Shown here: piece after piece, positions 35,595-44,400 of the stretch
Numbering within the stretch: position 1 is the first letter of the stretch
Layout: every line of letters starts with the position of its first letter
Assembly (NCBI GenBank): GCA_964531455.1
Contig: CAZHFZ010000012.1
Span: 1-64,000 of the forward strand
Source: Ga0077527 sp964531455
Lineage (GTDB): Bacteria > Pseudomonadota > Gammaproteobacteria > Burkholderiales > SG8-41
DNA: 64,000 nucleotides
Direction: 5' to 3'
Made by a program: the position numbers and the translations under genes
The notes under the pieces: generated by a model
Database searches by the model: none
What the model was told of the DNA's origin: nothing
The model's input: the letters and a program-made list of their open reading frames with translations, nothing else

Positions 35595-35639
35595 GTTTAC
35601 CTCCATGCGTTGAGATAAAAAAGTGTGACTCACCAAGTC

Positions 35640-35681
35640 AGTATCCCATTGCACCATGCCTCCAGACTTGATTGGGATCAA
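35640..35681 (-). promoter_or_regulatory. Candidate FNR/ANR-activated promoter of phaP
   Basis: A perfect TTGAT-N4-ATCAA (TTGATTGGGATCAA, 35668-35681). On the minus strand a -10-like GATACT (35645-35640) is placed so that the box centre is at -41.5 from a start near 35633, the class II activator position. The leader would be about 38 nt and includes the GGAGG. Confidence 0.6.
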
Positions 35682-35771
35682 GGTTGCTTCCCCTGCAAAT
35701 CGCAGCATACGCAACCTTTATATCTTATTGATTATATTAACTTATTTATTATTATTTGGTTGCATTGCAAC
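35680..35771. promoter_or_regulatory. Candidate PhaR operator region
   Basis: GTTGCATTGCAAC (35759-35771) is a 13-bp palindrome containing TGC-N3-GCA, and CTGC-N5-GCAG (35693-35705) lies inside a wider inverted repeat AAGGTTGC / GCAACCTT (35680-35687, 35711-35718). PhaR proteins are known to bind TGC-rich repeats of this kind upstream of phaP and phaR. The stretch between them is strongly AT-rich. Confidence 0.45.
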
Positions 35772-35815
35772 ATGAGCTGTGCCATAATTAAAAATATTCT
35801 TCTTGAGGCTATTCC

Positions 35816-36394
35816 ATGAGCGCACAGGTCCGCACCATCAAGAAATACCCAAACCGCCGCCTCTATGACACCGAAACCAGCAGTTACATCACGCTGGCCG
35901 ACGTCAAAAAACTGGTACTCGAAAATGTCGAGTTCAAGGTCGAGGATGCAAAAACAAAAGACGATCTGACACGCAGCATCCTGATGCAGATCATTCTCGA
36001 AGAAGAAAGCTCCGGCTCGCCGATGTTCACCAGCGATTCGCTGTCGCAGATCATCCGTTTCTACGGCAATGCCATGCAGGGCATGATGGGCGGGTATCTG
36101 GAAAAAAATATCCAGACCTTCATGCAGATCCAGAACAAGCTGCAGGATCAGTCGCGCCAGATTTACGGCCAGAACCCGATGCTGAATTCAGAAACGTGGA
36201 ACGAGTTCGTCAAGATGCAGGGTCCGGCCATGCAGGGACTGATGGGGCGCTACCTCGAGCAGAGCGCGAGTACCTTCCTCGACATGCAGAACCAGCTGAC
36301 GACGCAGACGCGCAATCTGTGGGGCAACTTCCCCTTCCCCGGCTTCCCCGGTGCTGCTGCGGGCAAAAAAGACGGCGACGAGCCGAAGTCGTAA
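35816..36394 (+). CDS. phaR: PHA synthesis regulator PhaR
   Basis: DNA- and PHB-binding repressor that controls phasin and its own gene; released from DNA when polymer appears. 192 residues. The N-terminal DNA-binding domain (PHB_acc_N) reads IKKYPNRRLYDTETSSYIT; the PHB_acc repeats follow with ILMQIILEEESSGSP, SLSQIIRFYGNAMQGMM and a second, similar helix pair AMQGLMGRYLEQS. The C-terminus is Gly/Pro-rich. It is divergent from phaP, the classical target, and rimO follows after 33 bp. Confidence 0.95.
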   Translation: MSAQVRTIKKYPNRRLYDTETSSYITLADVKKLVLENVEFKVEDAKTKDDLTRSILMQIILEEESSGSPMFTSDSLSQIIRFYGNAMQGMMGGYLEKNIQTFMQIQNKLQDQSRQIYGQNPMLNSETWNEFVKMQGPAMQGLMGRYLEQSASTFLDMQNQLTTQTRNLWGNFPFPGFPGAAAGKKDGDEPKS

Positions 36395-36427
36395 CGCCCG
36401 CCCCCTTATCCGCTCCGCAATTCCGTC

Positions 36428-37759
36428 GTGGCCACTCCCCCGCGTAAAGTCGGTTTCGTTTCGCTCGGCTGTCCGAAGGCGCTCGTTGATTCCGAGCACA
36501 TCCTGACCCAGCTGCGCGCCGAAGGTTATCTCGTCTCCGGCACCTATCAGGATGCCGACCTCGTTGTCGTCAACACCTGCGGCTTCATCGACGCCGCGGT
36601 CGAAGAGTCACTCGACGCCATCGGCGAAGCACTGGCGGAAAATGGCCGTGTCATCGTCACCGGCTGCCTTGGCGCCAAAGGCGACATCGTCCGCGAAACA
36701 CACCCCAAGGTACTCGCCGTCACCGGACCGCATGCCACCGCAGCCGTAATGGAAGCGGTGCACACACACCTGCCGAAACCGCACGACCCGTACACCGATC
36801 TGGTACCGCCACAGGGTATCCGCCTTACGCCACGGCATTACGCATACCTGAAAATTTCCGAAGGCTGCAACCACCGTTGCACCTTCTGCATCATTCCGGC
36901 GATGCGCGGCGACCTGGTCAGCCGTCCGGTCGGCGATGTCATGAAGGAAGCGCAGAATCTGGTCAACGCCGGCGTCAAGGAACTGCTGGTGATTTCACAG
37001 GACACCAGCGCCTACGGCGTCGACGTCAAATACCGCACCGGGTTCTGGAACGGGCGTCCGATCAAGACACGCATGACCGAGCTGGTGAAGGCGCTGTCCG
37101 GCCTCGGCGTGTGGGTACGCCTGCACTACGTCTATCCATACCCGCACGTCGACGAAGTCATTCCGTTGATGGCCGATGGCAAACTCCTGCCTTACCTTGA
37201 TGTGCCGTTCCAGCACGCCAGCCCGCGCATCCTGAAGTTGATGAAACGGCCGGCAAATGCCGAGGGCACCTTGAAACGCATCCGCGACTGGCGCGCCATC
37301 TGCCCCGACATCACCATCCGCAGCACCTTCGTCGTCGGTTTCCCCGGCGAAACCGAGCGCGAATTCGAACAACTGCTCGAGTTTCTCGAAGAAGCCCAGC
37401 TCGACCGCGTCGGTTGTTTTGCCTATTCACCGGTTGAAGGTGCTGCCGCCAACGCATTGCCTGATCCCGTCGCCGAGTCAGTCAAGCAGGAACGCCAGGA
37501 ACGCTTCATGGCGGTGCAGGAAAAAATCAGCGCGGCGCGGCTCAAGCGCAAGGTTGGACAGACCATGGAAGTGCTCGTCGATGAAGTCGGCAAGAATGGC
37601 GCAATTGCCCGCTCGGCTGCCGACGCACCGGAAATCGATGGCCGCGTGATCATCCGTCAGGGCACAAAACTCAAACCCGGCGAGTTCGCCACAGTAAAGG
37701 TCACCCGTGCCGATGCCCATGACCTGTGGGCGGCGCCGACCGGATTGCGCCCAGCCTGA
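36428..37759 (+). CDS. rimO: Ribosomal protein S12 methylthiotransferase RimO
   Basis: Radical-SAM enzyme adding a methylthio group to the conserved Asp of ribosomal protein S12. 443 residues. The UPF0004 domain carries three Cys (SLGCPKALVDSE, VVNTCGFID, VTGCLGAKG), the radical-SAM cluster is GCNHRCTFC near residue 150, and a TRAM domain closes the protein (GQTMEVLVDEVG to FATVKVTRADAHDLW). The ALVDSE and PAMRG motifs separate RimO from MiaB. The start is GTG at 36428. Its TGA overlaps the next gene's ATG by one base. Confidence 0.97.
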   Translation: MATPPRKVGFVSLGCPKALVDSEHILTQLRAEGYLVSGTYQDADLVVVNTCGFIDAAVEESLDAIGEALAENGRVIVTGCLGAKGDIVRETHPKVLAVTGPHATAAVMEAVHTHLPKPHDPYTDLVPPQGIRLTPRHYAYLKISEGCNHRCTFCIIPAMRGDLVSRPVGDVMKEAQNLVNAGVKELLVISQDTSAYGVDVKYRTGFWNGRPIKTRMTELVKALSGLGVWVRLHYVYPYPHVDEVIPLMADGKLLPYLDVPFQHASPRILKLMKRPANAEGTLKRIRDWRAICPDITIRSTFVVGFPGETEREFEQLLEFLEEAQLDRVGCFAYSPVEGAAANALPDPVAESVKQERQERFMAVQEKISAARLKRKVGQTMEVLVDEVGKNGAIARSAADAPEIDGRVIIRQGTKLKPGEFATVKVTRADAHDLWAAPTGLRPA

Positions 37760-38139
37760 TGCTGGCGCGCCTGAAACAACTGGCGCGTCTGCTCAAGCGG
37801 GATATCGTCACGCTGTGGTTTGCCTGCCGTCATCCGCAGATGCCGTTGACGGCAAAGATCGCGGCGGTCCTGATCGTTGCCTACGCCTTCAGCCCGATTG
37901 ACCTGATACCCGACTTCATCCCGGTGCTGGGCTTTCTTGACGAATTGATCCTGCTCCCTGCAATGATCTGGCTCACACTCAAACTGATCCCTGACGCAGT
38001 ACTCTCAGAATCCCGCGTTGCAGCACAGGCATGGATCAATGCGCACCGTCCCAAACCCCTCAATTACGTTGCCGCCGCGATTATCATCCTGTTGTGGATA
38101 GGCGCGACCTGGCTGATTTGGCGCTGGCTGGCGGACTGA
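37759..38139 (+). CDS. DUF1232 (YkvA-family) membrane protein
   Basis: Small membrane protein of unknown function, 126 residues. The DUF1232 signature is AYAFSPIDLIPDFIPVLGFL, followed by a second hydrophobic helix; a C-terminal TM (YVAAAIIILLWIGATWLIW) completes it. It starts at ATG 37759, sharing one base with the rimO stop (TGATG), so it is translationally coupled to rimO. No function inferred. Confidence 0.9.
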   Translation: MLARLKQLARLLKRDIVTLWFACRHPQMPLTAKIAAVLIVAYAFSPIDLIPDFIPVLGFLDELILLPAMIWLTLKLIPDAVLSESRVAAQAWINAHRPKPLNYVAAAIIILLWIGATWLIWRWLAD

Positions 38140-38154
38140 ATACCGGAGACCCGA

Positions 38155-39546
38155 ATGAAGCAACCCCCGACAATGCTGAAACGCGTGCTCAGGCTGCTGC
38201 GGCGGCACAGAGATGACATGGACACCGCTAATGTTTCAGTGCGCGAACTGGCATTCGTCACCCTGGTTGCGGTTGTGGTGGTCGGCACCGCATTCATGGT
38301 CACCTACCGCTTCGTGCGGCCCGCACCGCCGAATCATTTTGTCATCGCCACCGGCAACGAATCCGGCGCGTATCACCTGTTTGCACGGCGCTACAAGGAG
38401 ATCCTGGCTCACGAAAAGATCAACGTCGAGCTGCGCCCTTCCTCGGGCTCCGTGGAAAACCTCAAGCGCCTGACAGACCCTGAAGGTGGTTATGACGTCG
38501 CGCTGATTCAGAGCGGCATCACCACAGTGAATGAAGATGAGCCCCAGGCACGCTCGTTGGGCGCGCTGTATTACGAACCGCTATGGGTGTTCTACCGCTC
38601 GCCTTTCGAATTCACCCGCCTGACTCAACTTGCTGGCAAACGCATCGCCGCGGGTCCCGAGGGCAGCGGCACCCGCGTACTCGCGGTCAATATGCTCAAG
38701 GCTACCGGCGCAGACAAACCTGCACTGAAGTTGTTGCCGCTGGGCGGCATGGCGGCAGCCGACGCGCTGATCGCAGGACAAATCGATACCGCGATGTTCG
38801 TCGCAGCTCCGGATGCCCCCATCGTGCAACGCCTGCTCAAAGTCCCGGATATACGTCTGATGAACATGGCCCATGCAGATGCACTGGCCCAGCGCTACAG
38901 CTACCTGTCGGCAGTCACGCTGCTGCGCGGGACTGTAGACCTTGCGGCGGACATCCCGCCCGCCAATGTCAAAATGGTAGCGGTTACAGCACACCTCGTC
39001 GCCCGTGACGATTTTCACCCTGCGCTGGTCTCCGTGCTGCTGCAGGCAGCGAACAAAGTGCACAGCGGCGCCGGTGTGTTCCACAAGGCCGGCGAATTCC
39101 CCGCAGCGCGCGCCGGTGATTTTCCGATCAGCGAAGACGCGGCCCGTTACTACAAGTCAGGCCCGCCCTTCCTGCAACGGTATATGCCGTTCTGGGTCGC
39201 CAACCTGATCGAACGCCTGCTGGTGTTGCTGGTGCCATTGATCGCGGTGTTGATTCCGATGATGCGAATCATGCCGGCACTCTACGACTGGCGCATCAAA
39301 CGGCGGATCTTCCGCTGGTACCGCGAACTGAAAGAATTCGAGGTCAGCATCAAGGATGCCCGCGACCCCACCCAGTTGCTGGCCCGGCTGGATGAAATCG
39401 AAAAAGGTGTGACACAAACCAAAGTACCGCTGACCTACTGGGATTATGTCTATACGCTACGCGGCCACATTGAACTGGTGCGCGCCCACATCACTGGCGG
39501 CAACCCGCCCGCAGTAGCGCCACTCAAGACTCCGCCCGGGGGATGA
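38155..39546 (+). CDS. TAXI-family substrate-binding-like protein with membrane anchors
   Basis: 463 residues: an N-terminal TM (about 32-52, FVTLVAVVVVGTAFMVTY), then a TAXI/TRAP solute-receptor domain (IATGNESGAYHLFARRY, ELRPSSGSVENLKRL, DVALIQSGIT, RIAAGPEGSGTRVLA, ADALIAGQIDTAMFVA). A second TM (LLVLLVPLIAVLIPMM) follows, and then a cytoplasmic helical tail of about 100 residues containing IKRRIFRWYRELKEFE. Ordinary TAXI receptors are free periplasmic proteins beside TRAP permeases. This one is tethered twice and no permease is nearby, so a sensing or lipid-related role is as likely as transport. GGAG precedes the ATG. Confidence 0.85.
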   Translation: MKQPPTMLKRVLRLLRRHRDDMDTANVSVRELAFVTLVAVVVVGTAFMVTYRFVRPAPPNHFVIATGNESGAYHLFARRYKEILAHEKINVELRPSSGSVENLKRLTDPEGGYDVALIQSGITTVNEDEPQARSLGALYYEPLWVFYRSPFEFTRLTQLAGKRIAAGPEGSGTRVLAVNMLKATGADKPALKLLPLGGMAAADALIAGQIDTAMFVAAPDAPIVQRLLKVPDIRLMNMAHADALAQRYSYLSAVTLLRGTVDLAADIPPANVKMVAVTAHLVARDDFHPALVSVLLQAANKVHSGAGVFHKAGEFPAARAGDFPISEDAARYYKSGPPFLQRYMPFWVANLIERLLVLLVPLIAVLIPMMRIMPALYDWRIKRRIFRWYRELKEFEVSIKDARDPTQLLARLDEIEKGVTQTKVPLTYWDYVYTLRGHIELVRAHITGGNPPAVAPLKTPPGG

Positions 39547-39621
39547 GTTTGACGGCGTGGCTGCTGGCAGATGGCTGGTTACGGCAAAAACGATGGCAGC
39601 TGTGCCACCCGCCACGCTTCA

Positions 39622-41571
39622 TCAGCCACGCTGCATAGCCACTCCTTCAGCTTCGCCAAAAAAAGCCGCAACATCAGCGATATCCCGCGAACGCGTCATC
39701 GGCGGCAGGCTGCGCCAGATGCGCTTGCCGTAGGATTTGGAAATCAGCCTTGGGTCGCAGATCATCAACACGCCGCGGTCGGTTTCATCACGGATCAGCC
39801 GCCCGGCGCCCTGCTTCAGCGAAATCACCGCCCGCGGCAACTGATACTCCATGAAGGCGTTGCGGCCTTCGGCGTTGATTTTTTCAATACGCGCTGAAAG
39901 CACCGGATCATCCGGCGGCGCAAACGGCAGCTTGTCGATCATCACCAGCGACAGCGCATCGCCGCGCACATCGATGCCTTCCCAGAACGACTGGCTGCCA
40001 ATCAGCACGGCATTGCCCAGTTCACGGAAACGCATCAGCAGCTCGGTGCGTGAACCTTCGCCCTGCACCAGCAGCGGATAATCCCAGCCGCGGCGCTTGA
40101 ATTCCTCGGTGAGCAGGCCATGCGCCTCGCGCATCGCACGCAAACTGGTAAATAACAGGAAGGCACGGCCGCGGCTCGCTTCCACGGCAGGCAATGCGGC
40201 TTCGACAACAGCACGCGTGTAATCCGGCGTATTCGGTTCCGGCAGCTGCTGCGGCACATAAAGAAGCCCCTGATTGGCGAAATCAAAGGGGCTTGCCCAG
40301 CTCTCGGTCTGCGCCGATTCGATGCCGAGTTCGTTGACGTAATGCGCGAAGTTGCCGTTGACCGACAGCGTCGCCGACGTGAATATCCAGGCCTTGGCCT
40401 GCGCCTCGACCTGCTTGCGGAAAATTTCCGCAATCGACAGAGGCGTGGCATTGAACTGCACCGACTGGTGAAACACCTCGACCCAGCGCACCAGGCTGGC
40501 ATCCTTGTCTTCACGCCAGCCCGCCAACTGCGCGCGCAGGCCGTCGGCGCGCTCGAAACACTGGGTCAGGCCTTCACTGCGCGCCGCCTGCGCATGCAGG
40601 GTTTCCGCGAGATCAGTCAGTTTTTCGGTGGCGGTCGCCAGCGCCTCGGTCACTGTTTTGCGATTGCGCAATGCAACCGCGGGCAACCTGGCACCGCTGT
40701 CTTCGAAAGCCAGCCGCAGATCACGCGCCGCTTTCTCCAGCGCACTGGCCATCACCGGCAGCTCCGCCGCATCCTTGGCACTGGTTGCGGCTTCGATGCG
40801 CGCATCCCGCGCCAGATCCACCAGCTGCGTCGTCGACACCGACTGACCGAAAAACAGACTGGCGGTTTCCGGCAGTTGATGCGCCTCGTCAAAAATCACC
40901 GTATTGCAGGCCGGCAGGATTTCCGCAACGCCTTCATCGCGCAGCATCACATCGGCAAAAAACAGATGATGGTTGACCACCACCACATCCGACTCCAGCG
41001 CCTGTTTGCGCGCCTTCATCACAAAGCATTTATCGTAATGCTCGCACTGCGAACCGAGGCAGTTGTCGCGGGTGGACGTCACCAGCGGCCACACACCGGC
41101 GTTTTCTGGCACCTCGGCGAGATCGGCGCGGTCGCCGGTATTGGAAATGCGCGCAAAACTTTCGATGCGTGCGAGGTAGACCACATCATCACGCGTCGGC
41201 AGCCGCCCGTCGTCCTTGGCGCGTTCAAGGTGATGGTGGCAGACATAATTGGCGCGGCCCTTCAGCAGCGCCACCGTCACCGGCACTTTCAGTGCATCGC
41301 GCACCGTCGGAATGTCGCGGCCGAACAGCTGGTCCTGCAGTGTCTTGGTGCCGGTGGAAATGATCACCTTGCCGCCGGAGAGCAGGGCAGGAACCAGATA
41401 GGCAAAGGTCTTGCCCGTGCCCGTCCCCGCCTCAGCAACAATAACTGATTGATTTTGAATTACTTTTTTTATGGCCTCAGCCATTTCCAATTGCCCTTGG
41501 CGGGCACGGAAACCAGGCACGACCTGCGCGAGAGCGCCGGTTTCGGAGAAGACGGATGCGAGATCAGACAC
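39622..41571 (-). CDS. DinG/YoaA-type ATP-dependent DNA helicase
   Basis: XPD-like superfamily 2 helicase, 649 residues. Walker A is AEAGTGTGKTFAYL near residue 50. The iron-sulfur domain supplies cysteines in YVCHHH and NCLGSQCEHYDKC, the DEAH box is VIFDEAHQLPE, and C-terminal motifs include TSATLS, GSQSFWEGIDV and QGAGRLIRDETDRG. It unwinds DNA with 5'-3' polarity during repair and replication-transcription conflicts. YoaA and DinG are hard to tell apart here; the length is nearer YoaA. GTG start at 41571. Confidence 0.93.
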   Translation of the reverse strand: MSDLASVFSETGALAQVVPGFRARQGQLEMAEAIKKVIQNQSVIVAEAGTGTGKTFAYLVPALLSGGKVIISTGTKTLQDQLFGRDIPTVRDALKVPVTVALLKGRANYVCHHHLERAKDDGRLPTRDDVVYLARIESFARISNTGDRADLAEVPENAGVWPLVTSTRDNCLGSQCEHYDKCFVMKARKQALESDVVVVNHHLFFADVMLRDEGVAEILPACNTVIFDEAHQLPETASLFFGQSVSTTQLVDLARDARIEAATSAKDAAELPVMASALEKAARDLRLAFEDSGARLPAVALRNRKTVTEALATATEKLTDLAETLHAQAARSEGLTQCFERADGLRAQLAGWREDKDASLVRWVEVFHQSVQFNATPLSIAEIFRKQVEAQAKAWIFTSATLSVNGNFAHYVNELGIESAQTESWASPFDFANQGLLYVPQQLPEPNTPDYTRAVVEAALPAVEASRGRAFLLFTSLRAMREAHGLLTEEFKRRGWDYPLLVQGEGSRTELLMRFRELGNAVLIGSQSFWEGIDVRGDALSLVMIDKLPFAPPDDPVLSARIEKINAEGRNAFMEYQLPRAVISLKQGAGRLIRDETDRGVLMICDPRLISKSYGKRIWRSLPPMTRSRDIADVAAFFGEAEGVAMQRG

Positions 41572-41734
41572 GCGCGGAGTTTAGCGGGCGACTCGCTAAC
41601 TGACCACCCCTCCACTGCCTTTATTCATGCCCCGCTTGTGGTAAACAAGGCATCAGCAGTGCATGCGCAAAACCAGCCGTGATTCAACAACACCCTGCTG
41701 CATCCAATAAGAACACGAACAAAAAGAGTGCTCC

Positions 41735-42346
41735 ATGAAACGAATCGCCGTAGTGGGTTTGTACAACTCGGGATCGACCGCCATTGCAGGCGTGCTGCAC
41801 CTCCTCGGCGTCAGTATGGGGCCACCTTTCTGGCGATCGTCGGACGATGATGATCCCAACAATTATTACGAACCCGTCGACCTGTCATGGCATCTGCGCA
41901 GATGGTGGAACGAACCGGAAATCATTGAAAAAACCGCAGCCGCAGATCGAATCCGTTTTCTGAAACGCTGGATCGAACTTCAGGAATGCGCTCACCCCGG
42001 CCCCTCGGGGGCCAAACATCCGCTGCTGTCGCTGTGCGGGGATGACCTCATCACCGGCTGGGGTCCGGACACACAATTCATCTGGTGTTGGCGACCGCTG
42101 GATCAATCAATCGCCGGATTACAGCGCAGGGGCTGGTTTCCGGGTTCCGAAGAATCCCTGCAGCAACGCTTGTGGGACGCCTTGGAATCCTTTGAGTCCC
42201 GGCATGAAGGCCTCGTCAGGCTGGACTGGGCGCGGGTGCAATCACACCCGGGCGAAGCCACACGGCAGCTCGCGGCGCTGGCTGGGTTGGAGCGGTCCGA
42301 CGAGCAACTGCTGACCGCCGCCCGGTTCATTCGGGTAACTGCGTAA
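41735..42346 (+). CDS. Sulfotransferase-like P-loop protein
   Basis: 203-residue cytoplasmic protein. The N-terminus IAVVGLYNSGSTAIAGVLHLLG resembles the 5'-phosphosulfate-binding loop of sulfotransferase-superfamily proteins (strand, x-x-SGST, helix). The C-terminal half (SIAGLQRRGWF, LVRLDWARVQSHPGEATRQLAALAGL) fits the region that binds the 3'-phosphate in that fold. It is short for a sulfotransferase and no acceptor can be suggested. It stands alone between divergent dinG and the convergent ThDP-enzyme gene. Confidence 0.6.
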   Translation: MKRIAVVGLYNSGSTAIAGVLHLLGVSMGPPFWRSSDDDDPNNYYEPVDLSWHLRRWWNEPEIIEKTAAADRIRFLKRWIELQECAHPGPSGAKHPLLSLCGDDLITGWGPDTQFIWCWRPLDQSIAGLQRRGWFPGSEESLQQRLWDALESFESRHEGLVRLDWARVQSHPGEATRQLAALAGLERSDEQLLTAARFIRVTA

Positions 42347-42396
42347 CTTCAAGCAGCAGTGCCACCAGGAGGTTTGCCTGAGTTACGGCAAAGTTT

Positions 42397-43944
42397 CTAC
42401 ATCACCAGCTCGACCAGATAGGGGCCCGGCGTCTCCAGCCCGCGCCTGAACTGGACTGCCAGTTCATCCAGCGTGGTCGCCCGTCCCGCCGCAACACCAA
42501 AACCTTTGGCCAGCGACACCCAGTCGAGGTCGGGCCGGTCCAGCGTGAGCATTGAGGTAGCGTTATGCCCCGGTGCTGCCGCACCGACATTGGCCAGTTC
42601 ACCAACAAGGATCTTGTAAGCGCGGTTGGCGAAAATCACCACCGTCACATCCAGATTCTCGCGCGCCATGGTCCACAGCGCCTGTTGCGTGTAAAGCGCG
42701 CTGCCGTCGCCTTCGAAAGCAATCACTTTGCGCTCCGGCGCAGCAATCGCTGCGCCGACTGCCGCGGCCAGCCCCCAGCCAATGGAACCGCCCATGATGT
42801 TGAGCCAGTCATGCGGACGCGCGCCCAACGTGGCGCCGGTAAAGGCACGACCGCTGGTCACCGCCTCGTCGATGATGATGGCATGTTCCGGAATCAGCGC
42901 ATTGAACAATGCGCCCAAGCCGTCGAGCGTGACGTTACCGGTTGGCAACGCGATGTCATGTCCGGCTGCATTGACCCGCGGCGGCGTATGCCGTGCCCCC
43001 AGCGCATCGGCCATGGCTTCGAGCGTCCCCTCAAGGTCTGCCTCAACACCTGCAACCTTGGTCACCGTGCAGCCTTCCGGCACCAGCACGCTGGGTTTAC
43101 CGGGATAGGCAAAAAACGAAACCGGCGACTTCGCGCCGACCAGCACCAATTGCCGCACGTCCTTCAGCATCGCCAACGCATTGTCGACGACGAAAGGCAG
43201 TTGCTTGACCACGGCACGGCCCGCACCGCGTTCCATGCGCGCGTTGTTGTATTCGGAAATCAACGTGCAGCCGGTTTTCGCCGCAATGCGTGCCGCGTAT
43301 TCCAATGCCTTGCCGCGCAAGGCTGCCCCGCCGAGCAGGATCGCTGCCGTCTGGCCGGATTGCAGCGCACGTACGCCGTCATCTATCGCCTGCTGTGTGA
43401 CCGGCATACGCGGCGCAGGCGCGTTCACCGCGACCGGACCTTCCGCATCCCCCCAGGCCGTATCGGCCGGCAGGATCAGTGTTGCGATCTGTCCCGGCGC
43501 TTTGCGCGCCGCCTCCACCGCCAGCGCACCGTCCACCGCAACGGCTGTTGATGACCGCGAAGTCTTCACCCAGTCCGACATCGGCCGCGCCACGCCTTCG
43601 ATGTCCGCCGTGAGCGGCGCATCGTGTTTGATGTGATAACTCGCGTGCTCGCCAACAATGTTGACGATGCCTGAACGTGCTTTCTTGGCGTTGTGCAGAT
43701 TGGCGAGGCCATTGCCGAGGCCGGGACCGAGATGCAGCAGCGTCGCCGCCGGTTTGCCCGCCATGCGGTAATAACCATCGGCAGCACCGGTGACCACGCC
43801 CTCAAACAGGCCGAGGATGCAGCGCACGCCTTCGACGCGATCCAGCGCCGAAACAAAATGCATTTCCGAAGTGCCGGGATTGGCGAAACAAACGTTCACG
43901 TCACCATTCAGCAACGTGCGCACCAGGCTTTCAGCGCCGTTCAT
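42397..43944 (-). CDS. Thiamine-diphosphate enzyme, acetolactate-synthase large-subunit-like
   Basis: 515-residue ThDP-dependent enzyme. The N-terminal Pyr domain has NPGTSEMHFVSAL and the activating Glu in LGLFEGVVTGAADGY; the C-terminal PP domain has IGWGLAAAVGAA and the metal/ThDP motif EGDGSALYTQQALW ending near FANRAYKIL. Relatives are labelled acetolactate synthase, benzoylformate decarboxylase or similar. It lacks an adjacent small subunit (ilvN) and is shorter than IlvB/IlvI, so a catabolic decarboxylase or lyase is at least as likely. AAGGA precedes the ATG. Confidence 0.82.
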   Translation of the reverse strand: MNGAESLVRTLLNGDVNVCFANPGTSEMHFVSALDRVEGVRCILGLFEGVVTGAADGYYRMAGKPAATLLHLGPGLGNGLANLHNAKKARSGIVNIVGEHASYHIKHDAPLTADIEGVARPMSDWVKTSRSSTAVAVDGALAVEAARKAPGQIATLILPADTAWGDAEGPVAVNAPAPRMPVTQQAIDDGVRALQSGQTAAILLGGAALRGKALEYAARIAAKTGCTLISEYNNARMERGAGRAVVKQLPFVVDNALAMLKDVRQLVLVGAKSPVSFFAYPGKPSVLVPEGCTVTKVAGVEADLEGTLEAMADALGARHTPPRVNAAGHDIALPTGNVTLDGLGALFNALIPEHAIIIDEAVTSGRAFTGATLGARPHDWLNIMGGSIGWGLAAAVGAAIAAPERKVIAFEGDGSALYTQQALWTMARENLDVTVVIFANRAYKILVGELANVGAAAPGHNATSMLTLDRPDLDWVSLAKGFGVAAGRATTLDELAVQFRRGLETPGPYLVELVM

Positions 43945-44110
43945 AAAATTCCTTTAAAAACAATTATTTATGATTGCCCTTAACAGCAATCCTTGCTGAC
44001 TCGCTCCGCACGCAGTGTAACGGCCCCAACCCCGGCATGACCAGCCAAGCCCTTCAGGCCATGCCGGCAACTCGGTTTTACAATAATCACGCGCGGCGTT
44101 ACTATTACGC

Positions 44111-44389
44111 ATGATCAAGTCGTTTCGATGCGCCGAAACGCAAGCGCTGGCCCAGGGCGAACGTGTCAAACGTTTCACCAATATCGTAGATGTGGTGCGC
44201 CGGAAACTTCGGCAACTGGAAATCGCCGCCCGACTGGACGACTTGCGCGTGCCGCCGGGCAACAGGCTTGAAGCATTAAAAGGCAATCGTGCGGGACAAC
44301 ACAGCATTCGCATCAATGACCAATGGCGCCTCTGTTTTCGCTGGACGACATCAGGCGCCGAAAACGTGGAAATTGTGGACTACCACTAA
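44111..44389 (+). CDS. higB: HigB/RelE-family toxin
   Basis: 92-residue mRNA-interferase-type toxin. IKSFRCAETQALAQGERVKRF, the central RKLRQLEIAARLDDLRVPPGNRLEALKG and the C-terminal HSIRINDQWRLCFRW match the HigB/plasmid-maintenance killer family, including the conserved QWR. The antitoxin gene follows after 11 bp, the HigB-first order typical of HigBA. The pair sits between two metabolic genes with no other mobile sequence. Confidence 0.92.
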   Translation: MIKSFRCAETQALAQGERVKRFTNIVDVVRRKLRQLEIAARLDDLRVPPGNRLEALKGNRAGQHSIRINDQWRLCFRWTTSGAENVEIVDYH

Positions 44390-44400
44390 GAGGTAATCAC

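Noticed and set aside
41582..41599. TTAGCG/CGCTAA inverted repeat upstream of the DinG-type gene
   Set aside because: Six-bp arms with no T-run and no matching regulator; could be chance.
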